This document shows, piece after piece, positions 50,355-60,532 of a DNA stretch of 64,000 bases. The notes under the pieces are model-generated. The model made no database searches and was not told the origin of the DNA. It saw only the letters and a program-made list of their open reading frames with translations. Source of the DNA: SHZL01 sp963784425 (GTDB lineage: Bacteria; Pseudomonadota; Gammaproteobacteria; Xanthomonadales; SZUA-36); the NCBI GenBank assembly GCA_963784425.1, contig CAWARM010000014.1:1-64000 (forward strand), given 5' to 3'. A program made the translations under genes and the position numbers. Each line of letters starts with the position of its first letter. Position 1 is the first letter of the stretch.

Positions 50355-53300
50355 CTAAATAAAGCGGCGGAAGCCGACCAAACCTGCACCCAGCATCAAC
50401 AAGGCCAGGAGCGCCATGCCGTACTGGCTCAGCGTCGGAATGCCCTCGAAGAACACCGTGTTGGTGATCAGGCAGGATTCGCCCTGGCCATGGCTCACGT
50501 TGATGTCCTGGCAACCGTTGTCGACTTCGACCGCATCGTCATAGATCGACTCTTTCACCCAGCAATGAGAGCCCGGCCATTCAGGAATCACTTCCGGGGT
50601 GAAGGCGGCATCACCGTCTCCTTCAAGTTCCAAGCAGGACGTGTACTGCTGCGATGGCTTACCGGATCCAGCCGAAGCAAATGCGGGATCGCAAGAAGGA
50701 TATGCGGGGCCTTTTGATGTTTCAGCACCCACAATCTCGGCGTCGCAATACAGGGTCAGCTCGAAGTGCTGGTCAACCTGGTCACCACCTGACCCCTCGA
50801 TGATCCAGTCCTTGGTAATCTCTACCGGTACCGGGTCGGCGTCGTTGACGATGGAGCAGGTGAACTCGTCGCCGCCATCAATTGCAGTGAAAACACAGCC
50901 GCCACTGCTATCGTCCCAGTCACCGGTTCCACCCGCGGTGTAGGTCGGCGTGTAGCCGTCAAGTTCCGGAGCACTGGTGTCTTCGGTGATGGTGCAATCC
51001 ATTTTGCCGGGGTCAAAACTCTGCACGATGAAGGTGACATCCTGAGTCTCGGAAATCTCCTGGCTCTGGGTGATCGGCAAGCCGGTGTTACAACTGACAG
51101 TGACTTCCACTTCCGTGGGGTTGTCGCCATCGGTGAACTCCTTGGTCACCTGGAACCTGGCGTCACGACGCACTTGCAGTACCAACGGGAAGATAGCCGA
51201 GGCAGACGGATTCTCGCTATCGGAATACTCACAATTCAGATTCGCTGTGTAGGTATCCCTGGACCCATCGTCGGTTCCCGTCACCTGCACTGCCTGCGGG
51301 ACGCCGTTCACGATGGGATAGGGCCCCCCGGGGAAGGCAGGGGAATCGATAGAGAAGCGCCCCTGATCAGTACCGTCGATAAAGCAGTTGTTCAAAAACG
51401 CGTCGGCCGGCGGATCGGGATCCGGGCTGACCTCTGCGAAGATGAAATCGAAGTTGGCCGAACCACCCCGGCCAACCTCCTTGCTTGTCTGGGTTCCGCT
51501 GGGCGGGGTGGTCTCAACCACCGTTTTCGGCGGAGGACGCACATCGCACTCCACTCTGTACTGCGCCGTGCCATCCGTAGTGGCGGGATTACTCGTGTCA
51601 TCAAGATCGTAGCTGCAACCGTAGTTGGCAAAGTATTCGCCGGGCACTGAAGTGTCACAATCAAAGGCCACCTCCAGGACACCCTGGGGTGAAATGAGAT
51701 CGCCATTGATCGGCGTTGGCGTGATGGAAATCTGCGGGCTGGAACCGCCACTGGGCCCACAGAATACTTGCAGGTCGCTGTCACCCGGATCGGCAATGTT
51801 GTAGAGCTTCAACGACTTGGGCAGCAGGTCGGTACCGACAATCGCTGGAAGGCCAGGGGTAAGTTCGATGGTAGACGCCGGGTCCGGATATTTCTTCGGA
51901 TCAGAGTCGAATACTGCCGGCCCGCCCGGCGGCGCGGCTATGAAGTTGTATGTCAGATAGCTGGTGCCCGCGAAATCACGCGTAACGGCACAGGTGACAG
52001 AGCCGGTTTGCAGTTCGCTGGTTATATCATCGAAACCAACATCGATCGGCGTGATGGATCCGCCAACCGCAACAGTTTCTCCTGGAGAGCCGATCCCAAA
52101 CGCGGGGGCGCCCGAAGTTACCGAACACTCAAGCTTGGTCACTCCCGGCGCAATGCCTCCGCTGACATTGAACGTAAGCTGCGTCCCAACGAATCCCCCC
52201 CCAATCGGGCCTTGGAGCACCGTTGTCGAGCCGTTGGCGGGAGAAACAGCCGTCACGAGTGGGCCGACAGGAAGCAGCAGGGGGTGCATCCGCTGCTTCC
52301 ACGGCGCCGCGATCGATGACGAGGTTGACGATGCGTGGCTGCCCGGAGAAGTCGATAATGGGCACCCCGCCAGCCGGGTTGTTGTCGCCGGAGTCCCGCA
52401 AGGGCGAAACGGCAGGGAGGGCGTCGGGGACCATGCGCGCTACATCCAAATGCCAGACCGGGTCGCCCGTCGTGGTATTGGTAAAACTCGACGGAGGGTC
52501 ACCGGTTATTTCGACCGTTTCGAAGTGGTTATTGGTCAAGGTCAGCAAGGCGGCATTGTCTGAAAAGAAATCGAAACTCGTACCGGCAGTCGAACTGTTG
52601 TCCCCGATCGCGTTATTCGACAGGGTCACTGAACCGAACGCCTCCAGGCCCATCCGGGAAACGGTTGCTGTGTTTCCGCTGATCGAGTTGTTGGTGAACA
52701 TGCCGGTAGCGCCATTGGTGGCGGAGAATGACAGGCCTCCGGAGAAAGAGTGCGTGAAACTGTTGTTCAGGAACTCGCTGTTGCGGATCTTGAAGGTGCC
52801 GGATGCGTTCAAACTGATGGTGGCGATACGGCCGCTGTTCGCTCCAGAACGGTTTCCGCTGACCAGGATGTTATCGAAAGTGATGCTCGGGCCTGGTGTT
52901 CCGCCTCCGACAATGATCCGCATTCCGGCATCACCGAGGATGTTATTCGACTCGCCACGATAGAAGGTCAGATTACTGATGTTCAGGGTGCCGATGAAAT
53001 CGGCATAGACCATCGTGACGCTGAACACGGGGCCCCAATACCGGGCATCGAGCACGGTCGCCGCCGGATTCTTGGTCAATTGGGTCAGACAATTGTCCGC
53101 GGCATTCCAACCGCCACTGATCGTGAGGTTGTATTCGTAATCCGAGTCTTCCGCCTGGAGGACCGGCTCGTAACTCCATTGAGGTGCACCCGGTGCGTGG
53201 TAATCGGTGATGTGGGTCCCGGTCGCCACCTTGATCGTGTCGCTCTCCGAGTTGAATTCGGCGGCCTGGAGCGCCAGGTTCAGTTGATTGCCGGAGGTCA

Positions 53301-53379
53301 CGCAAAAGGTGGCGGCCTCCGCTACGGGTCCGGAGGGCAGCATTAGTATTAAGGCACAAACACCAAATCGAATGGTCAC
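50355..53379 (-). pseudogene. IPTL-CTERM-anchored beta-helix surface protein with one frameshift
   Basis: The likely start is GTG 53379 with GGAG five bases upstream, giving a signal peptide (VTIRFGVCALILMLP...AEA). Residues to about 365 are Asn/Ser/Thr-rich beta-helix text (NSISGNTATVS, NNAIGDNSS) ending in a choice-of-anchor Q-like motif (SGQPRIVNLVIDRGAVEAA). Near 52255-52290 the frame shifts; the other frame continues to 50355 with beta-sandwich domains containing many Cys, and ends with IPTLSQYGMALLALLMLGAG then RRF, an IPTL-CTERM sorting signal. One base change would join them into a roughly 1,000-residue exported protein. Exosortase/archaeosortase-like processing is presumed; no sortase gene is in the window. 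Confidence 0.8.
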
Positions 53380-53522
53380 GAGAGTCTCCGCATAAGGGAT
53401 ATTTGATAAAATATCTAAGTTTTTGAATAGTTGTTGGCGGGGGATTCTAAGTAAAATCAAAGTTTTGTGAAAGAGCGCCGGGCAAATATATATTTGCCGA
53501 GGTAATAAACCGCTCTCCCGGA

Positions 53523-54311
53523 TCAGGGCGGCGGATCGTCCGGCAAGCGCTGCAGGCGCTCCGCTATTGGTGGGTGGGTGGTTAGCACTTCCTGCTGCTG
53601 GGCGTTAACGGTGGACACCAGTATCAGCGCCGCGCGCAGACCTCCCGGTGCGAAACCGGTCACGCTCGCCAGGTCATGCCCGCCGGCATCGGCCTCGAAC
53701 TCGGTATCGGGGTCATAGCCCGTGACCAGGATCTCGTCAGCCACCGCATCCACCACCTGTGCGAATTGGCCAAAGGCCCCGCTGTTATCCGCCAGCAGGC
53801 CGGTAAAACCGCCCAGCATTTCGTTGTGGGCGATGCTGTTGACCGCATGGCGCTGATCGATGTGGATGATTTCGTGCGCCAGTACACCGGCCAGTTCGTC
53901 ATCGTTGGGCAGGATCTGGTACAGACCGCGGGTAATGAAGACGCGACCGCCCGGTGCGGAAAAGGCATTGATCGCATCTGAGTTCAACAACCCGAAGCGC
54001 CAGTCGAGGTCCTGGCGGGTGGCATACTGGGCGAGGATGCGGCCGATCAGGTTGACCCGGCGGGTAGCTGCAGCATCCCGCCACACGCCGCCGTAGCGGG
54101 CCACGATCGCAACCGAGACGGCGTCGCCGATGGCAATTTCTTCCTCGAGTGTAAGGCCCGAGGCGCCTTTGGCTATCTTCGCCGTGTCATCGGCGGTTTT
54201 CTTGGCCTTGCTGATTGCACTGCCAATATCGCCGATGCCCGGGATTTGGGCATGGACCGTTTGGACCAGTGTGCATCCAAGCATTAGCGTGAGTACCAGG
54301 CCGGCCTTCAC
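53523..54311 (-). CDS. M48-family metalloprotease, exported
   Basis: A 262-residue protein with signal peptide (cleavage after VHA near 21). The zinc site HEIIHIDQRH (about 145-154) provides HExxH, with the third ligand Glu in DTEFEADAGG (about 203-208). The length matches small periplasmic M48 enzymes (BepA/LoiP-like core without TPR). It may degrade misfolded envelope proteins. GTG 54311 overlaps the stop of the SH3 gene (GTGA). It is last in a three-gene operon with the CHASE2 cyclase. Confidence 0.88.
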   Translation of the reverse strand: MKAGLVLTLMLGCTLVQTVHAQIPGIGDIGSAISKAKKTADDTAKIAKGASGLTLEEEIAIGDAVSVAIVARYGGVWRDAAATRRVNLIGRILAQYATRQDLDWRFGLLNSDAINAFSAPGGRVFITRGLYQILPNDDELAGVLAHEIIHIDQRHAVNSIAHNEMLGGFTGLLADNSGAFGQFAQVVDAVADEILVTGYDPDTEFEADAGGHDLASVTGFAPGGLRAALILVSTVNAQQQEVLTTHPPIAERLQRLPDDPPP

Positions 54312-54814
54312 TGCTGGTACTCCCCTTTGCTGTTTTCGGCCATGTAGGCCGTGAGGTCCTGCTGCGTGACCAGCGCGGACTCCGCATCCAGCCAGGTGAC
54401 GTCCGCCTGGGCATTACCCGCACCCTGGTTTTGCGCGTATTGCTCGGCCGCCGGAGTCAGCGGGCGCGCGGCGGCGACGGTGTTGGTTTCCGAGGCCTCT
54501 ACGGTGGTAAATCCGGCCGCAGGCGGCAGCTTGGGTTTTTCGCTCGCAACATTGCCGCTGAACACCCAACCCTCGGCATCATCGGCTTTCACTCGCAACC
54601 ACTTCCCCTGGGTTTCCTTGACCGAGAGCTTCTCGGCAAAGCCCACCGTTGCCTGGGGAGCGGCGAGCGGAGAAGGCTCGGCCAGCAGCGCAGTCTCAAC
54701 GTTCTTGGACCACACCTTGTCGCCCTTGCTGAATTCAGCTGCACCGGCGAGCGGTGCCAGGGCCCACGCCAGCGCGGTGATGGTACTGATGAGCAGCAAT
54801 CGGTGCGGTGTCAT
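54308..54814 (-). CDS. exported SH3-domain protein
   Basis: A 168-residue protein with signal peptide (cleavage after GAA near residue 25). Residues about 30-95 (GDKVWSKNVETALLAEP ... KETQGKWLRVKADDAEGWVFSGNV) form a bacterial SH3-type domain, usually binding peptidoglycan or peptides. The C-terminal part is Ala/Gln-rich and probably disordered until LTAYMAENSKGEY. Four-base overlaps join it to the cyclase upstream and the M48 protease downstream, so the three are translated together. Confidence 0.82.
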   Translation of the reverse strand: MTPHRLLLISTITALAWALAPLAGAAEFSKGDKVWSKNVETALLAEPSPLAAPQATVGFAEKLSVKETQGKWLRVKADDAEGWVFSGNVASEKPKLPPAAGFTTVEASETNTVAAARPLTPAAEQYAQNQGAGNAQADVTWLDAESALVTQQDLTAYMAENSKGEYQQ

Positions 54815-56874
54815 TTCGTCTCCAGCTTCAGCACGCCCTGCCAACCAGGCTCGGGCTGTGCTTTGCTTAATCTTAGCGCATCTTCATGGTAATACGCGCT
54901 GAGCACGTCGTTCGGGCGTTGGGCCTGGGCCTGGGCAAACGTTGCGGCTGCCTCGATGAACTTGCGCTCACAATAGGCGCGAAATGCGCGCGTGAAGGTG
55001 ACGACAAATTCGCGCATCGCATCGTCGGCGTGGTTACCGTCCGCCAACAACTCAAACACCTCCACGGCCTGGGTCTTACCTTTGACCTGCAGGCGGGCGA
55101 CCGGCCGCAAGATCATCCGCCCGACCACCCGCGCCGCCGTCACCGGCCCAATGAGGATGGAGGTTCCGGTTTCCTTGTTGGCGCCTTCGAGGCGCGAGGC
55201 CAGATTCACCGCATCACCCAGCACGGTGAAATTCCTTTTGCGCGTGGAACCCACGTTGCCGACGATCACATCGCCTGTATTGATCCCGGTGCGCATGCCC
55301 AGGCGCATGCCGAACTGTCCTTCGATTTCGTCATTTAGCTGTTCGAGTGCAGCGCGGCAGGCAAGGGCCGCCTGGCAGGCCTTGAGCGCATGGTTGTCCA
55401 ATTCTTCCGGGCTGCCAAACACCGCCATGACCGCATCGCCGATGTATTTGTCGAGATAACCACCATGGTCAAGTATGCGTTCGGTCTGGCCTTCTAGAAA
55501 ACGGTTGATCAGCCCCACCAGTTGCGTGGGTGTCAGGCGCTCGCTGATGGTGGTGAACCCGGCGATGTCGGAGAACAGGATGGTGGCTTCACGCATCTCG
55601 CCGCCCAGTTCAATGGCATTGGGATCGGCCAGCAGGCGGCGCACCACGGCCGGGGAAACATAGGCGCCAAACCAGCCCTGGATTTCCTGCTTGCGCGCAC
55701 GTTCCGTGCGGAAGCTCTCCACCGCCACGACGGTAAATCCAAGCGCTGCCGCCACCACCGGGAGGCCGGGTGCAAACCAGAAGCCGGCGAGAAACAGGGC
55801 GGCGCTGCCAGCCAGCAGCAGCACTCCAGTTGCGATGGCCACAACCGCGGGCCGTTGCAAGCCCATGACTGCGTTCCCGGATATCTGCAAAAACACAATG
55901 ACGGCCAGTGCTGCTGCCCAGCCCAACCAGTTTGGCAGGGGCGCAAGAAAGTCATCCGCCATGAAGTTCGCATAGGCATTCCAGTGCAGGACTATGCCCG
56001 GCTCGGGTGCGCCCAGCGGCGTGGCGATGGCGTCGAACGTTGCGGCTGCATTGGCGCCAACAAACACCGTCTTGCCGTGCACCCGGTCGAAAACCGCGCC
56101 TTCCGGGGTGGGCGCTGCCTTGATCGCGGCCGCCAATTCCACCGGGTCAAGGCCGGGACTGGCCTGCGTTGCCTGCTGCAGGATTTCCCAGCCGGCCACC
56201 ACGAACGGTGCCGCTGACAGCATGGTCAAATCGCGTGCGCGTAACTGCTCAAGATTGCCGCGCCAACGCAGCAGGGCTGGCGCATCGCCTGTTTCCGGTG
56301 CGGTTACATCCGGATCCAGCACGCCAGCGGCAAGAGATCCGCCAGATGCATAGGTCCTGATCACGCTGTCCGCATCCGGCTTCGAGTTGACGAAACCCCA
56401 CCTGGCCTTGCCCGCGAAAAGGTCGCGGTTCGCCTGGCGGAACTCCTCCGGCCATACGATGGGGAGTTGATTCGGAATGGCTGCCAGCACGACCCCATCC
56501 AGGCCTGCGGCCACCGCGCCCAGTAAGGCATCCTGTTCCGCCGCCGCGGAGTTTTCGAAGAACACGAGATCAACCGCAATCCCTTTTGCTCCGGATGCCT
56601 GCAAGCCGGCCAGCAGTGCTGCAAACGCCGCGCGTGGCCAGGGCCAGCGCCAGGCAAAGGGCGCCTGGCCCATTACCTCCAGCGATTGCTCATCGATCAA
56701 CACCATTGCCGTGCCGTCCGGCATGGGTGCGCGGCTGGCGCCAAATGCCTGCAGGGTGTCAAACCACCAGCGGTCGGTGCGCTCGAGAACACCACTGAAT
56801 GCCAGCAACAGCATGAGCACGATGGCAGCGAGTGCCGATTTGGTCCCGTGGAAGCTGTTGCTGGCTGAATGCAT
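54811..56874 (-). CDS. CHASE2-domain adenylate/guanylate cyclase
   Basis: A 687-residue sensor enzyme. One N-terminal TM (about 14-31), a periplasmic CHASE2 domain (about 35-320, with GAKGIAVDLVFFE and FVGANAAATFD), three TM helices (about 325-400), then a class III cyclase domain (about 430-610): ILFSDIAGFTTISERL supplies metal-binding Asp, YIGDAVMAVFGSP the second Asp, and GDAVNLASRLEG the transition-state residues. A C-terminal helical extension follows. It makes cAMP or cGMP in response to an unknown periplasmic signal. The stop overlaps the SH3 gene start (ATGA). Confidence 0.92.
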   Translation of the reverse strand: MHSASNSFHGTKSALAAIVLMLLLAFSGVLERTDRWWFDTLQAFGASRAPMPDGTAMVLIDEQSLEVMGQAPFAWRWPWPRAAFAALLAGLQASGAKGIAVDLVFFENSAAAEQDALLGAVAAGLDGVVLAAIPNQLPIVWPEEFRQANRDLFAGKARWGFVNSKPDADSVIRTYASGGSLAAGVLDPDVTAPETGDAPALLRWRGNLEQLRARDLTMLSAAPFVVAGWEILQQATQASPGLDPVELAAAIKAAPTPEGAVFDRVHGKTVFVGANAAATFDAIATPLGAPEPGIVLHWNAYANFMADDFLAPLPNWLGWAAALAVIVFLQISGNAVMGLQRPAVVAIATGVLLLAGSAALFLAGFWFAPGLPVVAAALGFTVVAVESFRTERARKQEIQGWFGAYVSPAVVRRLLADPNAIELGGEMREATILFSDIAGFTTISERLTPTQLVGLINRFLEGQTERILDHGGYLDKYIGDAVMAVFGSPEELDNHALKACQAALACRAALEQLNDEIEGQFGMRLGMRTGINTGDVIVGNVGSTRKRNFTVLGDAVNLASRLEGANKETGTSILIGPVTAARVVGRMILRPVARLQVKGKTQAVEVFELLADGNHADDAMREFVVTFTRAFRAYCERKFIEAAATFAQAQAQRPNDVLSAYYHEDALRLSKAQPEPGWQGVLKLETK

Positions 56875-57034
56875 CAGGTTTCGATTTCACCAGGTTGTAT
56901 CGGTACATTCTGACAGTTCATGCCGCCCTTTGGGAAATTGGGAGACTGGAAACGGGGAGGCTACCGGGCTTCCAAGGGCGGGAGTATGATGTTTGCAACC
57001 GTTGTTCAATGCTGGAATTTCCATCGAAACCACC

Positions 57035-58498
57035 ATGAACATGTACAAGGCTGACGCTGCTTTGATTTGGAATGCCGTACCCACCGTTCCGGCAAAGTTG
57101 TTGTGGGCAGCGGTCACGACCCTCATTCTCATTGCCGGGCTTTGGGCATGGACTTCCGGCCTCTCAGGCCCGTATCACTTTGATGACTACGCAACGCCGC
57201 TGGGCGATCCTGCCAGCCAGTCGCTGGCAGCATGGCAGCAGTACCTGCCGGTAACACTACGGCCGGTCACCAAGCTCAGCTACGCCCTGGAAGCAGAAGC
57301 CGGAATTGGCGGCGATCCTGCCCCGCGGCGGCTGGTATCCATCCTGTTGCAGGTGATCACTGCCGGCCTGTTATTCCTGCTGATTGCCCGGCTTGCGCCC
57401 GACGCAGCGCCCCGCTCGGCGACATGGGGTGCAGTTTTCCTGGCCGCCATCTGGCTTGTTCACCCCGTGCATGCCGACAGCATTCTCATGCTGAGCGGCC
57501 GAACGGCCGTGTTGTCGACGGTTTTCCTGCTGGCTGCGTTGCTGGCCCTGGAGCGCTCGCATTCGTGGTGGGCCGCGCTGCTGTTCGTGCTGGCCTGTCT
57601 GTCGCGCGAAACCGCGCTTGCGGGACTGCTGCCACTGGCAGTGCTAGCGACGAGCCGACCGGGCGCCAGGCCAAGGGAAGTGTTGCGCGAAATCGCTCCC
57701 TTGCTGATTGCCAGCGCCATCGTCTTCTTGTGGATTCTCACCACGCCGCGCTACGTCGACCTGGCTGAATTTTCCTTCCTGGGACGGCCGTTCTGGCCCA
57801 GCTTCTCGAGCCAGGTGGGCGCGGTGCCCGTGGGGCTGTGGCTGTTGTTCAATCCATCCGCACTGTCGATTGATTACGGCATTCCCCTGCCGACCAAGCC
57901 GCTGGAACCCATGGTCCTGTTGGGCTTGGCTATGTATGTCGCGGCGGCGATTGGGATCTTTGTGTTCCTGCGGCGATCAAGGCCGGTAGCCATTGGCCTG
58001 GCTTTGTGGTTGGCAGCCCTGCTGCCTACCCAATCGCTGATCCCCAAGCTGGATGCGCTCACTAACCGCCCATTAAGTTTGGCCTTGGCGGGGCTTTTGC
58101 TGGTCGCGGCGCCTTTGTTAGCGGTCGGCTGGAGTTGGCTTCGCGTCAAACCGGCTGGCATGAGCGGCGAGCAAACAGCTTCGCAGCCTGCCTCGGGCGT
58201 TCCCGCGGGAACGCGCTGGGTCGCGGCCTGCTCCGCTGTGGCGCTGCTGCTCGTTCTCACCACCGCAACTACGAGGCGCGCAGAAATGTTTCAATCCGAG
58301 CTCAGCCTGTGGCAAGACGCGGCAGCCAAATCCTATGCAAATGCCAGGCCGCATCTGCAGGTTGCGATGCTATTGAAGGATCAGAGCTTGCACCACGAAG
58401 CCCTGGAAGCACTATCAACCGCCCGCACCATTGATCCGTTCAGCTCCCGGATCAACGCCCTGTGGAGTGTCTATCGAAAGGATGAGGAGAAACCATGA
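57035..58498 (+). CDS. multi-spanning membrane protein with short C-terminal TPR
   Basis: A 487-residue protein from ATG 57035 (a TTG at 56993 is possible). About eleven hydrophobic helices follow a first loop with YHFDDYATPLGD, where the FDD pair is comparable to the LVLDD loop of the 1541-3388 protein, again like TMTC/GT-C membrane enzymes. The C-terminal 60 residues (ARPHLQVAMLLKDQSLHHEALEAL and following) form one to two TPR helices. Glycan transfer is a plausible but unproven role. The stop overlaps the next start (ATGA at 58495). Confidence 0.75.
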   Translation: MNMYKADAALIWNAVPTVPAKLLWAAVTTLILIAGLWAWTSGLSGPYHFDDYATPLGDPASQSLAAWQQYLPVTLRPVTKLSYALEAEAGIGGDPAPRRLVSILLQVITAGLLFLLIARLAPDAAPRSATWGAVFLAAIWLVHPVHADSILMLSGRTAVLSTVFLLAALLALERSHSWWAALLFVLACLSRETALAGLLPLAVLATSRPGARPREVLREIAPLLIASAIVFLWILTTPRYVDLAEFSFLGRPFWPSFSSQVGAVPVGLWLLFNPSALSIDYGIPLPTKPLEPMVLLGLAMYVAAAIGIFVFLRRSRPVAIGLALWLAALLPTQSLIPKLDALTNRPLSLALAGLLLVAAPLLAVGWSWLRVKPAGMSGEQTASQPASGVPAGTRWVAACSAVALLLVLTTATTRRAEMFQSELSLWQDAAAKSYANARPHLQVAMLLKDQSLHHEALEALSTARTIDPFSSRINALWSVYRKDEEKP

Positions 58499-59208
58499 AC
58501 AAACTGAGCGCCCTCGCAACCGCGTTATTGACCGGTATGTTGCTCCCGCTCGCGGCGCAGGCTGCCAGCCCGTGCATGCCCGAGAAAAAGTGCGAGCCGC
58601 CTCCGTGCGAGTTTTTCGAGCAGATCAAAATGAAACAGGCGGTGAAGCGCATGTTCAGCAAGCCGAAAATTCGCCAACAGTTCATCCGGCAAGCGGGCGG
58701 GGACAATGCCAAGGCAGCCAAACTGCTGAATGAATTCGTCGAAAAAAAGGCGACAGAACTGGGCGAGAAGCTGCGCTGTCCCTGGCAGAGTCCTTTGCCG
58801 CCACCCAGCTTCGAGACCAACTCCTCCTGCGAAATCATCGCTTATACAACAAAAGAGGGTGAGGCCATGAGCCGGGAGTCGGCATTGAACAAGCTCGATA
58901 CCTGCTCGGAATTCATCGAGGCCGCCTATGACCATGAACAGGTCCACAAAGATATCTGTTTCAAGACCAACAGCGTCGAGCGGGCCAATGAGGGCATATC
59001 GGTTTACGCTGCGGAAGAACGTGCCGGTTATACCAAGGAGCTTGAAAGCCTCAGGGCCAGCCTCCAGCGATTCTGGAATTCCTGCAGCGATGTGTCCAGC
59101 GCTGAAACTGCGCGCCAGGTTGCAGCGGCGGGAATTCCAGTGCTGAAAAGCAAGGCACAGAAAACCCGCGCAAAAAATGCATCGGCACACCCGGCAAAGG
59201 GGGGCTGA
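58495..59208 (+). CDS. secreted Cys-rich protein with an HExxH motif
   Basis: A 237-residue protein with signal peptide (cleavage after AQA near 23), then Cys pairs at SPCMPEKKCEPPPCEF and further Cys around 94, 112, 136 and 157. The segment YDHEQVHKDIC contains HEQVH (about residues 147-151), a zincin-type zinc motif, followed about 30 residues later by AAEERAGYTKELE, which could give the third ligand. No protease family is recognisable to me, so this is a candidate zinc peptidase only. It is coupled to the membrane protein upstream and followed by a lipoprotein gene after four bases. Confidence 0.65.
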   Translation: MNKLSALATALLTGMLLPLAAQAASPCMPEKKCEPPPCEFFEQIKMKQAVKRMFSKPKIRQQFIRQAGGDNAKAAKLLNEFVEKKATELGEKLRCPWQSPLPPPSFETNSSCEIIAYTTKEGEAMSRESALNKLDTCSEFIEAAYDHEQVHKDICFKTNSVERANEGISVYAAEERAGYTKELESLRASLQRFWNSCSDVSSAETARQVAAAGIPVLKSKAQKTRAKNASAHPAKGG

Positions 59209-59212
59209 TACC

Positions 59213-60355
59213 ATGCGATGTGTCCAATATTCCCTGACCCTATTGCCCTGCCTGATTTTCACCGTGTGCCTTGCGGCATGCTCGGACGACGATGCACCGC
59301 CCGCTGCTGAAACTGATGTCCCGGCGGTTGCACAGGAAGCAACACCCAGCGAAGGCCAGTTGCCCGGCAACAATCCCTGGCCGGAGAACAAAACCGGGCT
59401 GATCAGCGAGTATGACGAGCAATGCCCGGCTGAGGATGATCCCTCACTTGACTGTGAATGGCTGCGCGGGCTGGTGGTAGCGGATGTTGTCCAGGCACTG
59501 GAAGAGATCGAAGACTCACGTGATCAACGGGGTACCGAGGAAGCTTTGGCGGCGCTGGACATCGTCGACGAGCCCGAAATCCTGGTTGCCGCCAGCCGCG
59601 TGCTGGGCTATTTCCCCGACACGCCAGGCATCGCAGAAAAGGCTCTGCCGCTGATGCTCGAAAGCCCGTATCTCGCAGTGGAGCAAGCTGCCGCGCGATT
59701 GCTCAGCCAAACTCAAGACCCGGCAATGGCCGGAATGGGTTCACAGTGGAGTAGCAATCACGGGGTGCTGTACACCGATGATCCGTACGAGTTGCTTCCC
59801 GATATTCCTGGGCATTATTACGATATGGAATTTCCCGCATACCCGGACGCAGAGTGGTACTCACCAGCGGACTCGGATCGTTCCGTAGGGTGGCGGGTCA
59901 CTGCCACTCCGTCCGAAGTGTCTGCCTGGTTGGCTGAAGAAATCGGTGTTCAGGCCATGAGCTTCGATCAGTGGTCGCAGCGTTCATCAGAGGAAATGAT
60001 GAAGGCCTACCAGGCCGTCATGGATCCGGCTTATACCGAAGAGATGCAGAAATTAATGGAGCAGTACATGAAGAACCAGGACCCTGCCGTTGCGGAAAAA
60101 ATCCAGAAAAAGCAGGAGGAGATGGAAGTAGTCAGCAAGAAAATCGAAAGCGATGCGGCCAAAACGCTGAACAACGTGCTGATGCCGCCCGGCGGAGTGG
60201 TGATGGAGGACCTCTCCTATTTCGTCGCGGAAGAAAAGGACGGGCACATTTCGCGCGCCATTCTGGTATACCGTTACCCAGGGTCGGATCGCACAGTGAT
60301 GCAAATGGCCTGGGACCTGCGGGATTATCCGCCGGCCTGGCCGGTGGCGAATTGA
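59213..60355 (+). CDS. predicted lipoprotein of unknown function
   Basis: A 380-residue protein from ATG 59213. The signal ends with the lipobox LAAC (Cys about residue 23), followed by SDDDAPP, so it should be lipid-anchored; Ser at +2 suggests outer membrane. The central part is helical and acidic, with HEAT-like repeats around residues 85-170 (ALEEIEDSRDQRGTEEALAAL), then a Tyr/Pro-rich segment and a charged helical region (MEQYMKNQDPAVAEKIQKKQ) before a beta-rich end. I do not know its function. It is in the same unit as the HExxH protein. Confidence 0.7.
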   Translation: MRCVQYSLTLLPCLIFTVCLAACSDDDAPPAAETDVPAVAQEATPSEGQLPGNNPWPENKTGLISEYDEQCPAEDDPSLDCEWLRGLVVADVVQALEEIEDSRDQRGTEEALAALDIVDEPEILVAASRVLGYFPDTPGIAEKALPLMLESPYLAVEQAAARLLSQTQDPAMAGMGSQWSSNHGVLYTDDPYELLPDIPGHYYDMEFPAYPDAEWYSPADSDRSVGWRVTATPSEVSAWLAEEIGVQAMSFDQWSQRSSEEMMKAYQAVMDPAYTEEMQKLMEQYMKNQDPAVAEKIQKKQEEMEVVSKKIESDAAKTLNNVLMPPGGVVMEDLSYFVAEEKDGHISRAILVYRYPGSDRTVMQMAWDLRDYPPAWPVAN

Positions 60356-60532
60356 CGGCTGAGTCGCGCAAAACATCACCTCGACGGGCCGGGGTCATGC
60401 CGTGTAGCTGGCCGGTCGATTGAATCAGCAAAAAACGTGGACATTTCCCAGGGGGGCTTTTATCCTTCCCGCTCTTCGAGTGCGGATCGCCGCACCATCG
60501 GCCGAACCGTTTACTGAGACTCATCAAAGGCA

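Noticed and set aside
50320..50358. TGTAGGAGGCCGCTCC..., similar to REP-type repeats
   Set aside because: Only one copy seen, arms are short (TAGGA/TCCTA); not enough to call a repeat family here.
50267..50362. A 31-codon ORF after the HNH gene with a fair ribosome-binding site
   Set aside because: No recognisable sequence features, overlaps the end of the opposite gene; could be real but the evidence is too thin.
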